A stretch of DNA of 34,912 nt from Nitrospirota bacterium (GTDB taxonomy: Bacteria > Nitrospirota > Thermodesulfovibrionia > Thermodesulfovibrionales > JdFR-88), in contig JAKAKS010000001.1 in the NCBI GenBank assembly GCA_021813405.1, positions 1-34,912 on the forward strand, in the 5' to 3' direction. Position numbers and translations under genes: made by a program. This document shows, in pieces, positions 15,564 to 24,346 of this stretch; the stretch's first letter is position 1, and every line of letters starts with the position of its first letter. The notes beneath the pieces were generated by a model. That model was not told where the DNA came from. It searched no databases and was given only the letters and a program-made list of their open reading frames with translations.

Positions 15564-17593
15564 AAAAACGCCTCATATACTCTCTGTCGCTGCTTTTCCT
15601 GCTGTTTACGCTGGGGTCCATGGCCACCATCTATTATATTTACCGCACCACATCAAACTTAAAGACGGTCATAAAACTCCACAGGGTTGAGATAATCAGG
15701 CAGAACCTGGTAATCAGCGCCAAAACCGTGCAGACGGACCTCTACACTACCCATACCGCCTTTGGGAAGAATGTGGACGAGATAGTAAGCAATATGGAAG
15801 ACCTGGACAAATCCGTCCATACGTGCCTGGGATGCCACCATACCCCGGAGATGACCAGAAGGCTCCAGGATATGAACCGTCTGCTTGAGGACTACAAGGA
15901 GGCCCTCAGCTACCTGATAACCACCTCGGCTGACCCGGCAAGGATACAAAGACTGCGGACCGCGGCCATCCAGATTGGCAGCGAGTTCATGAACAAGGCC
16001 CAGGACATGGCCACGGTTGCCGACAAGCGCCTCAACGAAAAGACCGTAAACGCCATCAACCAGATAAGCCGGTCCAGGATGATACTGTTTGCCACACTTG
16101 GCGTGTCTTTTCTTATAGCGCTGTCCATAGCCGTCACGCTTACAAGGGAGATGACCGAGCCCATAGGCGAGCTTGTTTCCGCCGCGCGAAAGATAAAATC
16201 GGGGGAACTGGGCTATTCCACGCGCTACCGGTGGAAGGACGAATTCGGAGAGCTGGCCGGGGCCTTTAACGAGATGAGCGCTTCCTTAAAGGCATCCAAT
16301 GAAAAAGTCATGCAGCATCTTCGGAGCCTTTCAAACCTTTACAGCATTACGCTTTCTTTCCATTCAAATACGTCTGCCGAGGACATTTGCAGGGACGTAT
16401 GCTCCGGCGCGGCCGATCTTATCCGGTCCGGGCAAAGCTGCATAATCCTTCTGGATGCTGAAAAGGGCCTTTTCCGCCTGCTGGTGCCAGCGCAAGGCAT
16501 ACCCGCCATGTACGCGGACATGGTTTCGATAGAGTCCAAGACAATGGAAAAGCTCTATCTTCAGTCGCGCAGGAAAACGCTTATCATGAACGGCAACCTG
16601 GAAGGCTCGCCCACCCGCGAAATTGATGAGAAGCTTGGCGCCAAAAACCTTATGTTCTCCTGGATAAGGCGCAAGGGAACGCTTATAGGCGCACTGCGGC
16701 TGGCAAACAAAAAGGAAGGCGATTTTACCGATGACGACGGCAAGCTTCTTGCAATACTGGCAAATAATTTCTCCGTGGCGCTTGAAAACGCGGAGCTTTA
16801 TGCGGACCTGAAAAAAAGAATGGCCGAACTGCACAGCACAAGGGAGCAGCTTATCCAGGCCGTGAAACTGGCGGCAATAGGCGAGCTGGCCTCCAATATC
16901 GCCCACGAGATCAATAATCCGCTTACAAGTATTCTTGGATACTCCGAGCTGATAAAGGAGGAAACCGATCTGGACTCCATAATGCACGACATCCTGATTA
17001 TAGAAAAGGAATCCCTGAGGGCGCGCGATATCGTCTCACGCCTCCTTGAATTCTCCCGCAAGAAGCCGCTGAAAATAAAAACTGTGGACATCAATGCACT
17101 GCTGGACAGCACGATAGACCTGGCGTCCCTCAGCATTAACGACACCTCGATAGAGGTGGTGAGAAATTACACCGCCCTGCCCCCCATACAGGCCGATGAG
17201 GACCAGCTGAAACAGGTATTTTTAAATCTGATAAACAACGCGGTGTTTGCGATGGGCAATGAGGGCACATTGACGGTGTTTACTTACGAAGACTGCGATT
17301 ATGCGGTTATCGAAGTGAAGGATTCCGGCCACGGCATACCCGAAGACGTTCTGCCCAGGATATTCGAGCCGTTCTTCACTACAAAAGACGAAAAAGGCAC
17401 CGGACTTGGCCTGCCGATAAGCCTGAAAATAGTGCAGAGCCACGGAGGGGCGCTTGAGGCCTTCAGTGAGGAAGGCAATGGAAGCACCTTCCGTATCCGG
17501 TTGCCCAAAAGCCCGAAGGTCGTCTCCGTCAGGGCGCTGGGCTTGCATGAACAAGCTATCGAGTCCGGCCCCGGCCAGGGGCAAAACGGGTAA
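15560..17593 (+). CDS. Sensor histidine kinase with periplasmic c-type heme motif, HAMP and GAF
   Basis: A 677-residue membrane kinase. Domains in order: TM1 (about 6-28), a helical periplasmic domain (29-173) with CLGCH at residues 89-93, TM2 (174-195), HAMP (196-250), GAF (about 260-415), HisKA with phospho-acceptor H449 in NIAHEINNPL, and HATPase with N560 (LINNAV), DSGHGIP (588-594) and GTGLGLPIS (613-621). The CxxCH is the standard covalent heme c attachment motif and suggests redox, oxygen or NO sensing. It is the last gene of a chain in which three genes overlap by 4 bases each. No response regulator is adjacent, so its partner must be elsewhere. Confidence 0.93.
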   Translation: MKKRLIYSLSLLFLLFTLGSMATIYYIYRTTSNLKTVIKLHRVEIIRQNLVISAKTVQTDLYTTHTAFGKNVDEIVSNMEDLDKSVHTCLGCHHTPEMTRRLQDMNRLLEDYKEALSYLITTSADPARIQRLRTAAIQIGSEFMNKAQDMATVADKRLNEKTVNAINQISRSRMILFATLGVSFLIALSIAVTLTREMTEPIGELVSAARKIKSGELGYSTRYRWKDEFGELAGAFNEMSASLKASNEKVMQHLRSLSNLYSITLSFHSNTSAEDICRDVCSGAADLIRSGQSCIILLDAEKGLFRLLVPAQGIPAMYADMVSIESKTMEKLYLQSRRKTLIMNGNLEGSPTREIDEKLGAKNLMFSWIRRKGTLIGALRLANKKEGDFTDDDGKLLAILANNFSVALENAELYADLKKRMAELHSTREQLIQAVKLAAIGELASNIAHEINNPLTSILGYSELIKEETDLDSIMHDILIIEKESLRARDIVSRLLEFSRKKPLKIKTVDINALLDSTIDLASLSINDTSIEVVRNYTALPPIQADEDQLKQVFLNLINNAVFAMGNEGTLTVFTYEDCDYAVIEVKDSGHGIPEDVLPRIFEPFFTTKDEKGTGLGLPISLKIVQSHGGALEAFSEEGNGSTFRIRLPKSPKVVSVRALGLHEQAIESGPGQGQNG

Positions 17594-17675
17594 AATGGCT
17601 GCGATCAAACCGAGTCCATGGCAATTGCGTTTTCAGCGCGTCCATTTAAAAAAGGGCTCTGCCTGGCTTTAAGAC

Positions 17676-17709
17676 GGCGGGAATGGCAGCTTCCGCCGCT
17701 ATTCCCGCC
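17676..17709. terminator. Hairpin between convergent genes, possible bidirectional terminator
   Basis: GGCGGGAAT (17676-17684) and ATTCCCGCC (17701-17709) form a perfect stem that continues inward with GGCAGC/GCCGCT over one mismatch, closed by TTCC. It lies between the kinase stop (17593) and the convergent stop at 17727. A clear T tract is missing on both sides. Confidence 0.45.
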
Positions 17710-17726
17710 TGCATTTAAAGTTATCT

Positions 17727-18503
17727 TCAATAGCCCGGGGGGAAAGGCGCATAGCTTCCCTCGTCCCATAGCCTGTTACTCTCTTGCGGGCCTTCGCATA
17801 TGAGGATGCCTTTTCTGCAAAGGGTCTCCCGCCACTCATATTTTATGAGCGTCTTATTGAAGGCAACGCGCCCGGGATCGAACGCAACCGTAACAACCGG
17901 CGAATAGCGCCCTTTACCAAAACCTGTGCCGGCCGCTTCATCCCTAGCCATCATCTTGTTGCTCGCGGCAGCGCCTGGCGCCATCCGCGAAGACCTTTTT
18001 TCAAGCCAGCTGTCCCTCTCTTTTTCCCTGAAAGCGGCAACCGCTATAACACCCATGGCCGAAGAGTCGGAAAAGGTCCTGACAGAATAGGAATCACCCG
18101 GGTCTGTAAAGTAAAACTGGTGCACCGTGCTGTTGTCTGTCCGCCAGCCGTCGATCCTGACGCTGCCGTATGGACCAATGATATACATGCGCTCGTTCCA
18201 TCCCAGATCAGACATTTTCCCGTCGATAACATTCCGGCCGTCCACGGCCACCACGATGCCTATCCTTTCAGAGGAATTATTCCGCACTACTATCCCGTAG
18301 TTCCGCCCCTTGCCCGCCACCAGGTATTTCTTTACGACATACGTGCCGCCAGACTCAAACGCCTTGTGCGGTATCCCGTATTGGACTTCTCCGTTGTCCG
18401 AGACAACCGCAACCTCCACGCTGTTGCCCGGCTGGGCCTGCGCCTTTACTGCCATTACCATCATAAGCCCCAATACCAGCGCCATGAACGCCCTTTGCTT
18501 CAT
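17727..18503 (-). CDS. Secreted protein of unknown function, probable ECF-sigma target
   Basis: A 258-residue protein with a clear signal peptide (cleavage near AQAQ, residue 24) and a beta-rich middle, YGIVVRNNSSERIGIVVAVDG, RMYIIGPYGSVRIDGWRT and MGVIAVAAF. The pattern 'RNN...VDG.NVIDG...Y...PYG..RIDG.RT' recurs in uncharacterised periplasmic proteins of myxobacteria-like and other Gram-negative genomes. No enzymatic motif is seen. The C-terminal third holds two Cys in ETLCRKGILIC. A GGAAGGAGG ribosome site and an ECF-type promoter matching that of the divergent sigma gene precede it, so it is probably part of that regulon and acts in the envelope. Confidence 0.8.
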   Translation of the reverse strand: MKQRAFMALVLGLMMVMAVKAQAQPGNSVEVAVVSDNGEVQYGIPHKAFESGGTYVVKKYLVAGKGRNYGIVVRNNSSERIGIVVAVDGRNVIDGKMSDLGWNERMYIIGPYGSVRIDGWRTDNSTVHQFYFTDPGDSYSVRTFSDSSAMGVIAVAAFREKERDSWLEKRSSRMAPGAAASNKMMARDEAAGTGFGKGRYSPVVTVAFDPGRVAFNKTLIKYEWRETLCRKGILICEGPQESNRLWDEGSYAPFPPGY

Positions 18504-18544
18504 CTTTTTTCCTCCTTCCGTTTGTTTGTTCCTGCTTCAGTTAA

Positions 18545-18573
18545 TAAGACAGGACCGGGATGAAAAAAGTTCC
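18545..18573 (-). promoter_or_regulatory. ECF (RpoE-type) promoter of the secreted-protein gene
   Basis: On the minus strand GGAACTT (18573-18567), a 16-base spacer and GTCTTA (18550-18545). This is nearly the RpoE consensus GGAACTT/GTCTAA, with the same spacing as the box before the sigma gene. The start point would lie near 18538, giving a 35-base leader with a good ribosome site. Confidence 0.65.
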
Positions 18574-18648
18574 CGGGGCTTATCCGGCGTCCCCGTAAAC
18601 CTAAATTAAGCTCTGCGCCCTGCCAACCACCCTGAAGCGCCTTGCCCA

Positions 18649-18678
18649 TTGAAAGAACACCGAATGCTGGGCTACAAT
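18649..18678 (+). promoter_or_regulatory. Possible sigma70 promoter upstream of the ECF sigma gene
   Basis: TTGAAA (18649-18654), an 18-base spacer and TACAAT (18673-18678). It could supply basal expression with a leader of about 70 bases. Confidence 0.4.
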
Positions 18679-18720
18679 CACACCATGCCTTGGGGTTCAA
18701 GCGGTATCGATCGGGAAGCG

Positions 18721-18749
18721 GGAACTTTTCCGGCCAGACATTTGTCTAA
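18721..18749 (+). promoter_or_regulatory. ECF (RpoE-type) autoregulatory promoter
   Basis: GGAACTT (18721-18727), a 16-base spacer and GTCTAA (18744-18749), a full match to both RpoE-type hexamers. The predicted start point falls at or within two bases of the ATG at 18754, so the transcript would be leaderless. No ribosome site is present, which fits. Confidence 0.65.
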
Positions 18750-18753
18750 ATAA

Positions 18754-19359
18754 ATGACACAAAGCGGAAACAGACAAGAAAGCGATGAGGAGCTTGTAGC
18801 GCAAACCAAGAAGGGCGGCCTTACGGCCTTCGAGAACCTGGTGGGGCGGCATCAGAAGAAGATGCTGAATATTGCTTTTCGAATGTGCGGCAATTACGAG
18901 GACGCATGCGAAATCGTCCAGGATGCGTTTCTTGCCGCATACAAGGGCATCGGCAGGTTTGAAGAGCGGTCTGGTTTTTCGACCTGGCTCTATACCATTA
19001 CCCTTAACCAGACCAGAAACCACATGAAGAAGGCTTCTACCTTATCAGCCAGACGGGAACATTCTCTGAATGAGCCGCTCCTGTCGGAAGACGGCTTTAT
19101 ACAGGCCGATATGGTTTCCAATAAACCGTCGGCGCTTGAGGTCCTTGAGAAACGTGACCTTCGTGAGATTATTCAGCAATGCGTCAGCGGACTGGACGAT
19201 GAGTTCCGGGAAGTGCTTGTGCTCAGAGACATTCAGGGCTTTGCCTACGCAGAGATAGCGGCAATGCTCCGGATAGCGGAAGGGACGGTCAAATCGCGTC
19301 TTTTCAGGGCGCGGGACTCGGTTAAAAACTGCCTGAAGAAGCTTCTTGATAGAATCTGA
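18754..19359 (+). CDS. ECF sigma factor, RpoE-like
   Basis: A 201-residue extracytoplasmic-function sigma factor. The sigma2 region spans about residues 27-95, with FEERSGFSTWLYTITLNQTRN for DNA melting and core binding. The sigma4 helix-turn-helix spans about 140-192, with LDDEFREVLVLRDIQGFAYAEIA and EGTVKSRLFRAR. Both are of the RpoE (ECF02-like) group. It directs RNA polymerase to envelope-stress-type promoters, and such a promoter stands directly before this gene and before the divergent secreted-protein gene. The anti-sigma factor gene follows 1 base later. Confidence 0.95.
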   Translation: MTQSGNRQESDEELVAQTKKGGLTAFENLVGRHQKKMLNIAFRMCGNYEDACEIVQDAFLAAYKGIGRFEERSGFSTWLYTITLNQTRNHMKKASTLSARREHSLNEPLLSEDGFIQADMVSNKPSALEVLEKRDLREIIQQCVSGLDDEFREVLVLRDIQGFAYAEIAAMLRIAEGTVKSRLFRARDSVKNCLKKLLDRI

Positions 19360-19360
19360 C

Positions 19361-20482
19361 ATGGAATGCGATAAGGCAAAAAAAGGCTTTTCCGGATTTC
19401 TTGAAAATACCCTTCCTCAGGAGGCAAGGGAGAAGATCATTACGCATCTTTCCTCGTGCAACGGCTGCCGTTATGAACTGAAAGAACTCGAAAAGACATT
19501 GAGTCTTCTAAATACTCTGGATGAGGTTGAACCTCCGGCCTGGCTGACCCGGAAGGTGATGGCAAAAATCCGGAAGGAGACGGCCCCTGAAAAAGGACTG
19601 TGGGAACGCTTCTTTGGCAGGGCCTCCTTTTCCCCCCCGGCTGCCGCCCTTGCCACGGTTGCAGTAGCTGTTATCGCATTTGTAGCCTTTAAGGGCATTT
19701 GGCCTGGAGCCGGCCGCATAATGATGCCACCTTCGTCCGCCACACCTGCCCATGCGCCCTCGCAGGAGCCAAAGCATGATGAATCAAAGACATTGCGGAA
19801 CAACAAAGATGCGCATTCACCCAAAAATGCAAGTGTTCCGTTGGCCGCAAACAAGGCGCGGGAAGATGTGCACCTTCGCTCAGAAGAAGCCGGAACTATA
19901 CAACCCCCACTGCCGGCAAAAAGTACATCTTCGGAGAAGATCATTGCGCCAACTGAAAATATGGCTGCGTCCACGGCCAACCAGCTATCCGGAGGGGCCT
20001 TGCCCAAAGCCAAAGCAATGATCCAAGCGCAGGATCAGGCGACCGTCCCCCCCTCCGTATTGGCGCCGCAAGAGATGGCAGCCCAGGCCGGCCCAGGACT
20101 TTCTTCTAAGCCTGGAGCGCTGCAAGACAAATCCTTCAAACGCAAGCCGGCAAGGAACGTTCCTGCCGCAACTAATGAAGAAGCGATGAAAGAAATGGGA
20201 GATCTGAGGCGGCAGGTAACCGGGCGGTATGAAAACGGAAGGCCAAAGGCGGTGGTTACCTATTCAATCATCTCGGGACAGGAGAAGAAACTGATGGTTG
20301 AAAGGTTTGATGAGTACGGGTTAAGGCACGGGCTGCAAGAGGCCTATGATCATAACGGGAAGGTTGCATTGGCGGTAGAGTACCGTCACGGCAAGGTCAT
20401 ATCCGTCAGAGAACTGACGGCTGAAGGAACTTACCGGAACGGTCCGGTATCTGAAAACTGGCCCTGGCTTAAATTACATTGA
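19361..20482 (+). CDS. Zinc-finger anti-sigma factor with periplasmic MORN-like C-terminus
   Basis: A 373-residue single-pass membrane protein. The N-terminal ZAS domain has C3, H29, C33 and C36 (HLSSCNGC). A membrane helix spans about 93-112. A long low-complexity linker rich in Pro, Ala, Lys and Ser follows (about 120-275). The C-terminal domain is YwqK/MORN_2-like, with GRYENGRPKAVVTY, DEYGLRHGLQEAYDHNGK and EGTYRNGPVSENW. It should hold the adjacent sigma factor inactive until a periplasmic signal releases it. I chose the ATG at 19361; the TTG at 19346 would overlap the sigma gene. MORN-like repeats on an anti-sigma factor are unusual. Confidence 0.88.
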   Translation: MECDKAKKGFSGFLENTLPQEAREKIITHLSSCNGCRYELKELEKTLSLLNTLDEVEPPAWLTRKVMAKIRKETAPEKGLWERFFGRASFSPPAAALATVAVAVIAFVAFKGIWPGAGRIMMPPSSATPAHAPSQEPKHDESKTLRNNKDAHSPKNASVPLAANKAREDVHLRSEEAGTIQPPLPAKSTSSEKIIAPTENMAASTANQLSGGALPKAKAMIQAQDQATVPPSVLAPQEMAAQAGPGLSSKPGALQDKSFKRKPARNVPAATNEEAMKEMGDLRRQVTGRYENGRPKAVVTYSIISGQEKKLMVERFDEYGLRHGLQEAYDHNGKVALAVEYRHGKVISVRELTAEGTYRNGPVSENWPWLKLH

Positions 20483-20540
20483 AGAAATAGAGGGAAAGGA
20501 GTTTTGCGAACGGCCACAACTTCCTAATTTGAAGGAACAA

Positions 20541-20612
20541 TGGGCGATGTAGGTTTCGAACCTACGACCTCTGCCGTGTGAAGGCAGCGCTCTCCCGCTG
20601 AGCTAATCGCCC
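20541..20612 (-). tRNA. tRNA-Val (anticodon CAC)
   Basis: A full cloverleaf on the minus strand: acceptor GGGCGAT/ATCGCCC, D arm GCTC/GAGC, anticodon arm CTGCC-TTCACAC-GGCAG with anticodon CAC, and T arm GTAGG-TTCGAAA-CCTAC. It is 72 bases with the discriminator A, and CCA is not encoded. It reads GTG codons. Confidence 0.96.
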
Positions 20613-20620
20613 GTACTGGC

Positions 20621-20650
20621 ATTCTAATATCCGGAGTTGTCCGCTGTCAA
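20621..20650 (-). promoter_or_regulatory. Promoter of tRNA-Val
   Basis: On the minus strand TTGACA (20650-20645), an 18-base spacer and TAGAAT (20626-20621), 8 bases before the mature 5' end. The -35 box overlaps the end of the DUF255 gene. Confidence 0.6.
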
Positions 20651-22632
20651 GAATTTCTGAAATTTCTGATTAATTCCGTAAGCTTGTCAGGATCGCTCAA
20701 TGGTTCCATGCACCTGTTTTTTATACAGGCAACCGCTTGTCCCCGCCCTGCTCCATATCCGGTAACCAGATACGGCCTGTACGTGTTCAGAGCTGCGCGG
20801 GCAAGCCTTCCACCGGGCGCATCATCTATATGCACTGAAAGGTAATTATAAAACCCGTCCAGCGCGGCAAAATAGCTTCCGGCGTGCATGCCAAGTTTTC
20901 TGGCCCCCTCCGTAAACGCCTCGATGCACTTTTGCCCACATTCCAGCCAGCCGGTCTTCTTCGCAGAGCCGCTGCCTTCCGCTATCAGATGCATCCTTAT
21001 CAGGTGCCATGCCGCCATCGGGTTGGCAGAGGGGCCTGGCACGTCCTCGAAGCGCTTTAATCTCAGCCCCGCAATCTCTTGCCGGGTATCAAAGAACCCG
21101 TATGACGAGCTGTCCCAGAAATTATCCACAAGCTCCCTGGCAAAGGATTCCGCCCCCTCCAGATATTCTTTTTTCCCCGTGCACTCGAAGGCGTCCAGCA
21201 TCGCCCCCATCATATGCACGTAATCGTCCAGTTGCCCTTCCACACCCTCCGTCCTCATAAGCCGCCTGCCGTCTTTCAAGTGGAGGCCAAGCACCCTGTC
21301 CAGCGACTTGAGCGCGAAGTCCTTTAACTGCTGGCCGCCCAGGACCCTCCAGGCAAACAGGTATGCCGATATGAATGCGCCGTTTACCGAGCTATAGATG
21401 GTGGTATCCACAAAAGGGGCCTGCCTCTTTTCGCGCTCTGATAAAAGCTTCTTTTGAATCTGCAAAATAGTTTTTTTAAGCTCAGGTTTTTCAATGCCAG
21501 TCTCTCCGGCCAGTGCATCAAGACTCTTTGCCTGAAAAAGCACGTATCTTCCGGGCTGGCCGGGAACTTCCCCGTTTGGGTGTATAAATATCTTTACGGC
21601 AAGTTCAAGCTCCTGCCCGGCAAGGGCCTCCTTCATTTCACCTGCGCTCCAGGAATAATAAAGCCCCTCCTCGCCCGGTGCGGAGTCCGCGTCCTGGCTG
21701 CTATAGAACCCGCCCGCCGGGTCCGCAAGGCTGCGGCTTGCATATGCGCAAATCCCGCGTGCGGCCTCCGCAAATGTTTCCTCACCAAAGATTGCAAAGC
21801 CTTCGCAATAGCTCCTTAAAAACCAGGCGTTCATCTCCGCAAGCTTCTCAAAGTGTGGGATTATCCAGTACCGGTCCGTCGAGTAACGATGGAAGCCGCC
21901 GCCAAGCTGGTCATGAATACCGCCCGATGCCATGGCGGAAAGCGTTTTTTTAAGCGCGGTGCCCGCCATCTCATAGCCGGCAAAGGCCCTGCCCGCCAGA
22001 AACAACATTGCGCCAGGCGCGGGGAATTTGGGATGGTCTCCAAACCCGCCCTCCTCGGCATCATAACCGGCAAGCACAGCCCCCAGCGCATGGCCCAGAA
22101 ATTCCGGCCCCGGCAGGGGGGCGTTCAGCGGCTCCGGCCTGATGAACTCCATAACCTTTGCCCCGTGTTCTTTTGCCTTGTCCTTGTTTTGCTTGTAGAA
22201 CTCCGCAACCTGTTTCAGTACTTTCATGAAGCCAGGAATTCCACCTGAGTCTTTGGGCGGGAAATACGTGCCTCCGTAAAAGGGCTTGCCTTCCGGTGTC
22301 AAAAACATGCTTAATGGCCAGCCCCCGGCAAGGCCCATAGCGTGCAGGGCCTCCTGGTAGCGCCTGTCCACATCCGGGCGCTCGTCCATATCCACTTTTA
22401 TGCAAACGAAGTTTTCATTCATGAAACCGGCCACTTCCGGGTCTTTAAACGACTCGCTTGCCTGAACATGGCACCAGTGGCACCATGCCGCCCCGGAACT
22501 GAGGAAGACCGGTTTGTTTTCCCGCGCCGCAATTTCGAAGGCTCCTTCGCCGTAAGGCAGCCAGTTTACCGGCTGGCGGGCCGCTTTGCGCAAGTACGGG
22601 CTAGCAGATGCGGAAAGGCCGTTTGCTTTCAT
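20647..22632 (-). CDS. DUF255 (YyaL/SPATA20-like) thioredoxin-fold protein
   Basis: A 661-residue protein, normal for the family. The N-terminal thioredoxin-like domain (about 1-165) has the hallmark SPYLRKAARQPVNW and C51-H-W-C54 in AAWCHWCHV, and GGWPLSMFLTPEGKPFYGGTYFPP follows. The rest is an (alpha/alpha)6-barrel-like glycosidase/epimerase fold with QDADSAPGEEGLYYSW. Homologues (YyaL, human SPATA20) are widespread and their reaction is unclear; a cytoplasmic redox or sugar-related role is assumed. The gene has its own promoter and no operon partner. Confidence 0.93.
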   Translation of the reverse strand: MKANGLSASASPYLRKAARQPVNWLPYGEGAFEIAARENKPVFLSSGAAWCHWCHVQASESFKDPEVAGFMNENFVCIKVDMDERPDVDRRYQEALHAMGLAGGWPLSMFLTPEGKPFYGGTYFPPKDSGGIPGFMKVLKQVAEFYKQNKDKAKEHGAKVMEFIRPEPLNAPLPGPEFLGHALGAVLAGYDAEEGGFGDHPKFPAPGAMLFLAGRAFAGYEMAGTALKKTLSAMASGGIHDQLGGGFHRYSTDRYWIIPHFEKLAEMNAWFLRSYCEGFAIFGEETFAEAARGICAYASRSLADPAGGFYSSQDADSAPGEEGLYYSWSAGEMKEALAGQELELAVKIFIHPNGEVPGQPGRYVLFQAKSLDALAGETGIEKPELKKTILQIQKKLLSEREKRQAPFVDTTIYSSVNGAFISAYLFAWRVLGGQQLKDFALKSLDRVLGLHLKDGRRLMRTEGVEGQLDDYVHMMGAMLDAFECTGKKEYLEGAESFARELVDNFWDSSSYGFFDTRQEIAGLRLKRFEDVPGPSANPMAAWHLIRMHLIAEGSGSAKKTGWLECGQKCIEAFTEGARKLGMHAGSYFAALDGFYNYLSVHIDDAPGGRLARAALNTYRPYLVTGYGAGRGQAVACIKNRCMEPLSDPDKLTELIRNFRNS

Positions 22633-22644
22633 CTCTCTTGCTAC

Positions 22645-22673
22645 ACTATAAGGCCTGCCGGAGAGTTTGTCGA
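22645..22673 (-). promoter_or_regulatory. Promoter of the DUF255 gene
   Basis: On the minus strand TCGACA (22673-22668), a 17-base spacer and TATAGT (22650-22645), about 12 bases before the start codon, so the leader is very short. Confidence 0.45.
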
Positions 22674-22700
22674 CTTGTGCTCCATCAGGCGTGCCGCAGT

Positions 22701-22730
22701 TTGACCGGCCTGTCCTCTTTATGCTTAAAT
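22701..22730 (+). promoter_or_regulatory. Promoter of the pyr operon
   Basis: TTGACC (22701-22706), an 18-base spacer and TTAAAT (22725-22730). The start point would be near 22737, just before the PyrR-binding element. Confidence 0.5.
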
Positions 22731-22748
22731 ACTAAGACCTTTAAATTT

Positions 22749-22776
22749 AACCCTGAGAGGTTAACAAGGTGAGAGG
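22749..22776 (+). promoter_or_regulatory. PyrR-binding RNA element of the pyr leader
   Basis: The leader contains CCCTGAGAGGTTAACAAGGT at 22751-22770, which follows the Bacillus PyrR recognition loop (UCCNGAGAGGYUNNCAARG). PyrR loaded with UMP would bind it and favour the terminator just downstream. TGAGAGG occurs twice (22754-22760 and 22770-22776). The second copy can pair imperfectly with the 5' arm of the terminator as an antiterminator. Confidence 0.65.
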
Positions 22777-22791
22777 ACAAAAATACCATAA

Positions 22792-24342
<1,551 letters not shown>

Positions 24343-24346
<4 letters not shown>

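Noticed and set aside
16364-16987. 207-codon minus-strand frame inside the kinase gene
   Set aside because: It covers the GAF and HisKA coding region in antisense and has no start signal.
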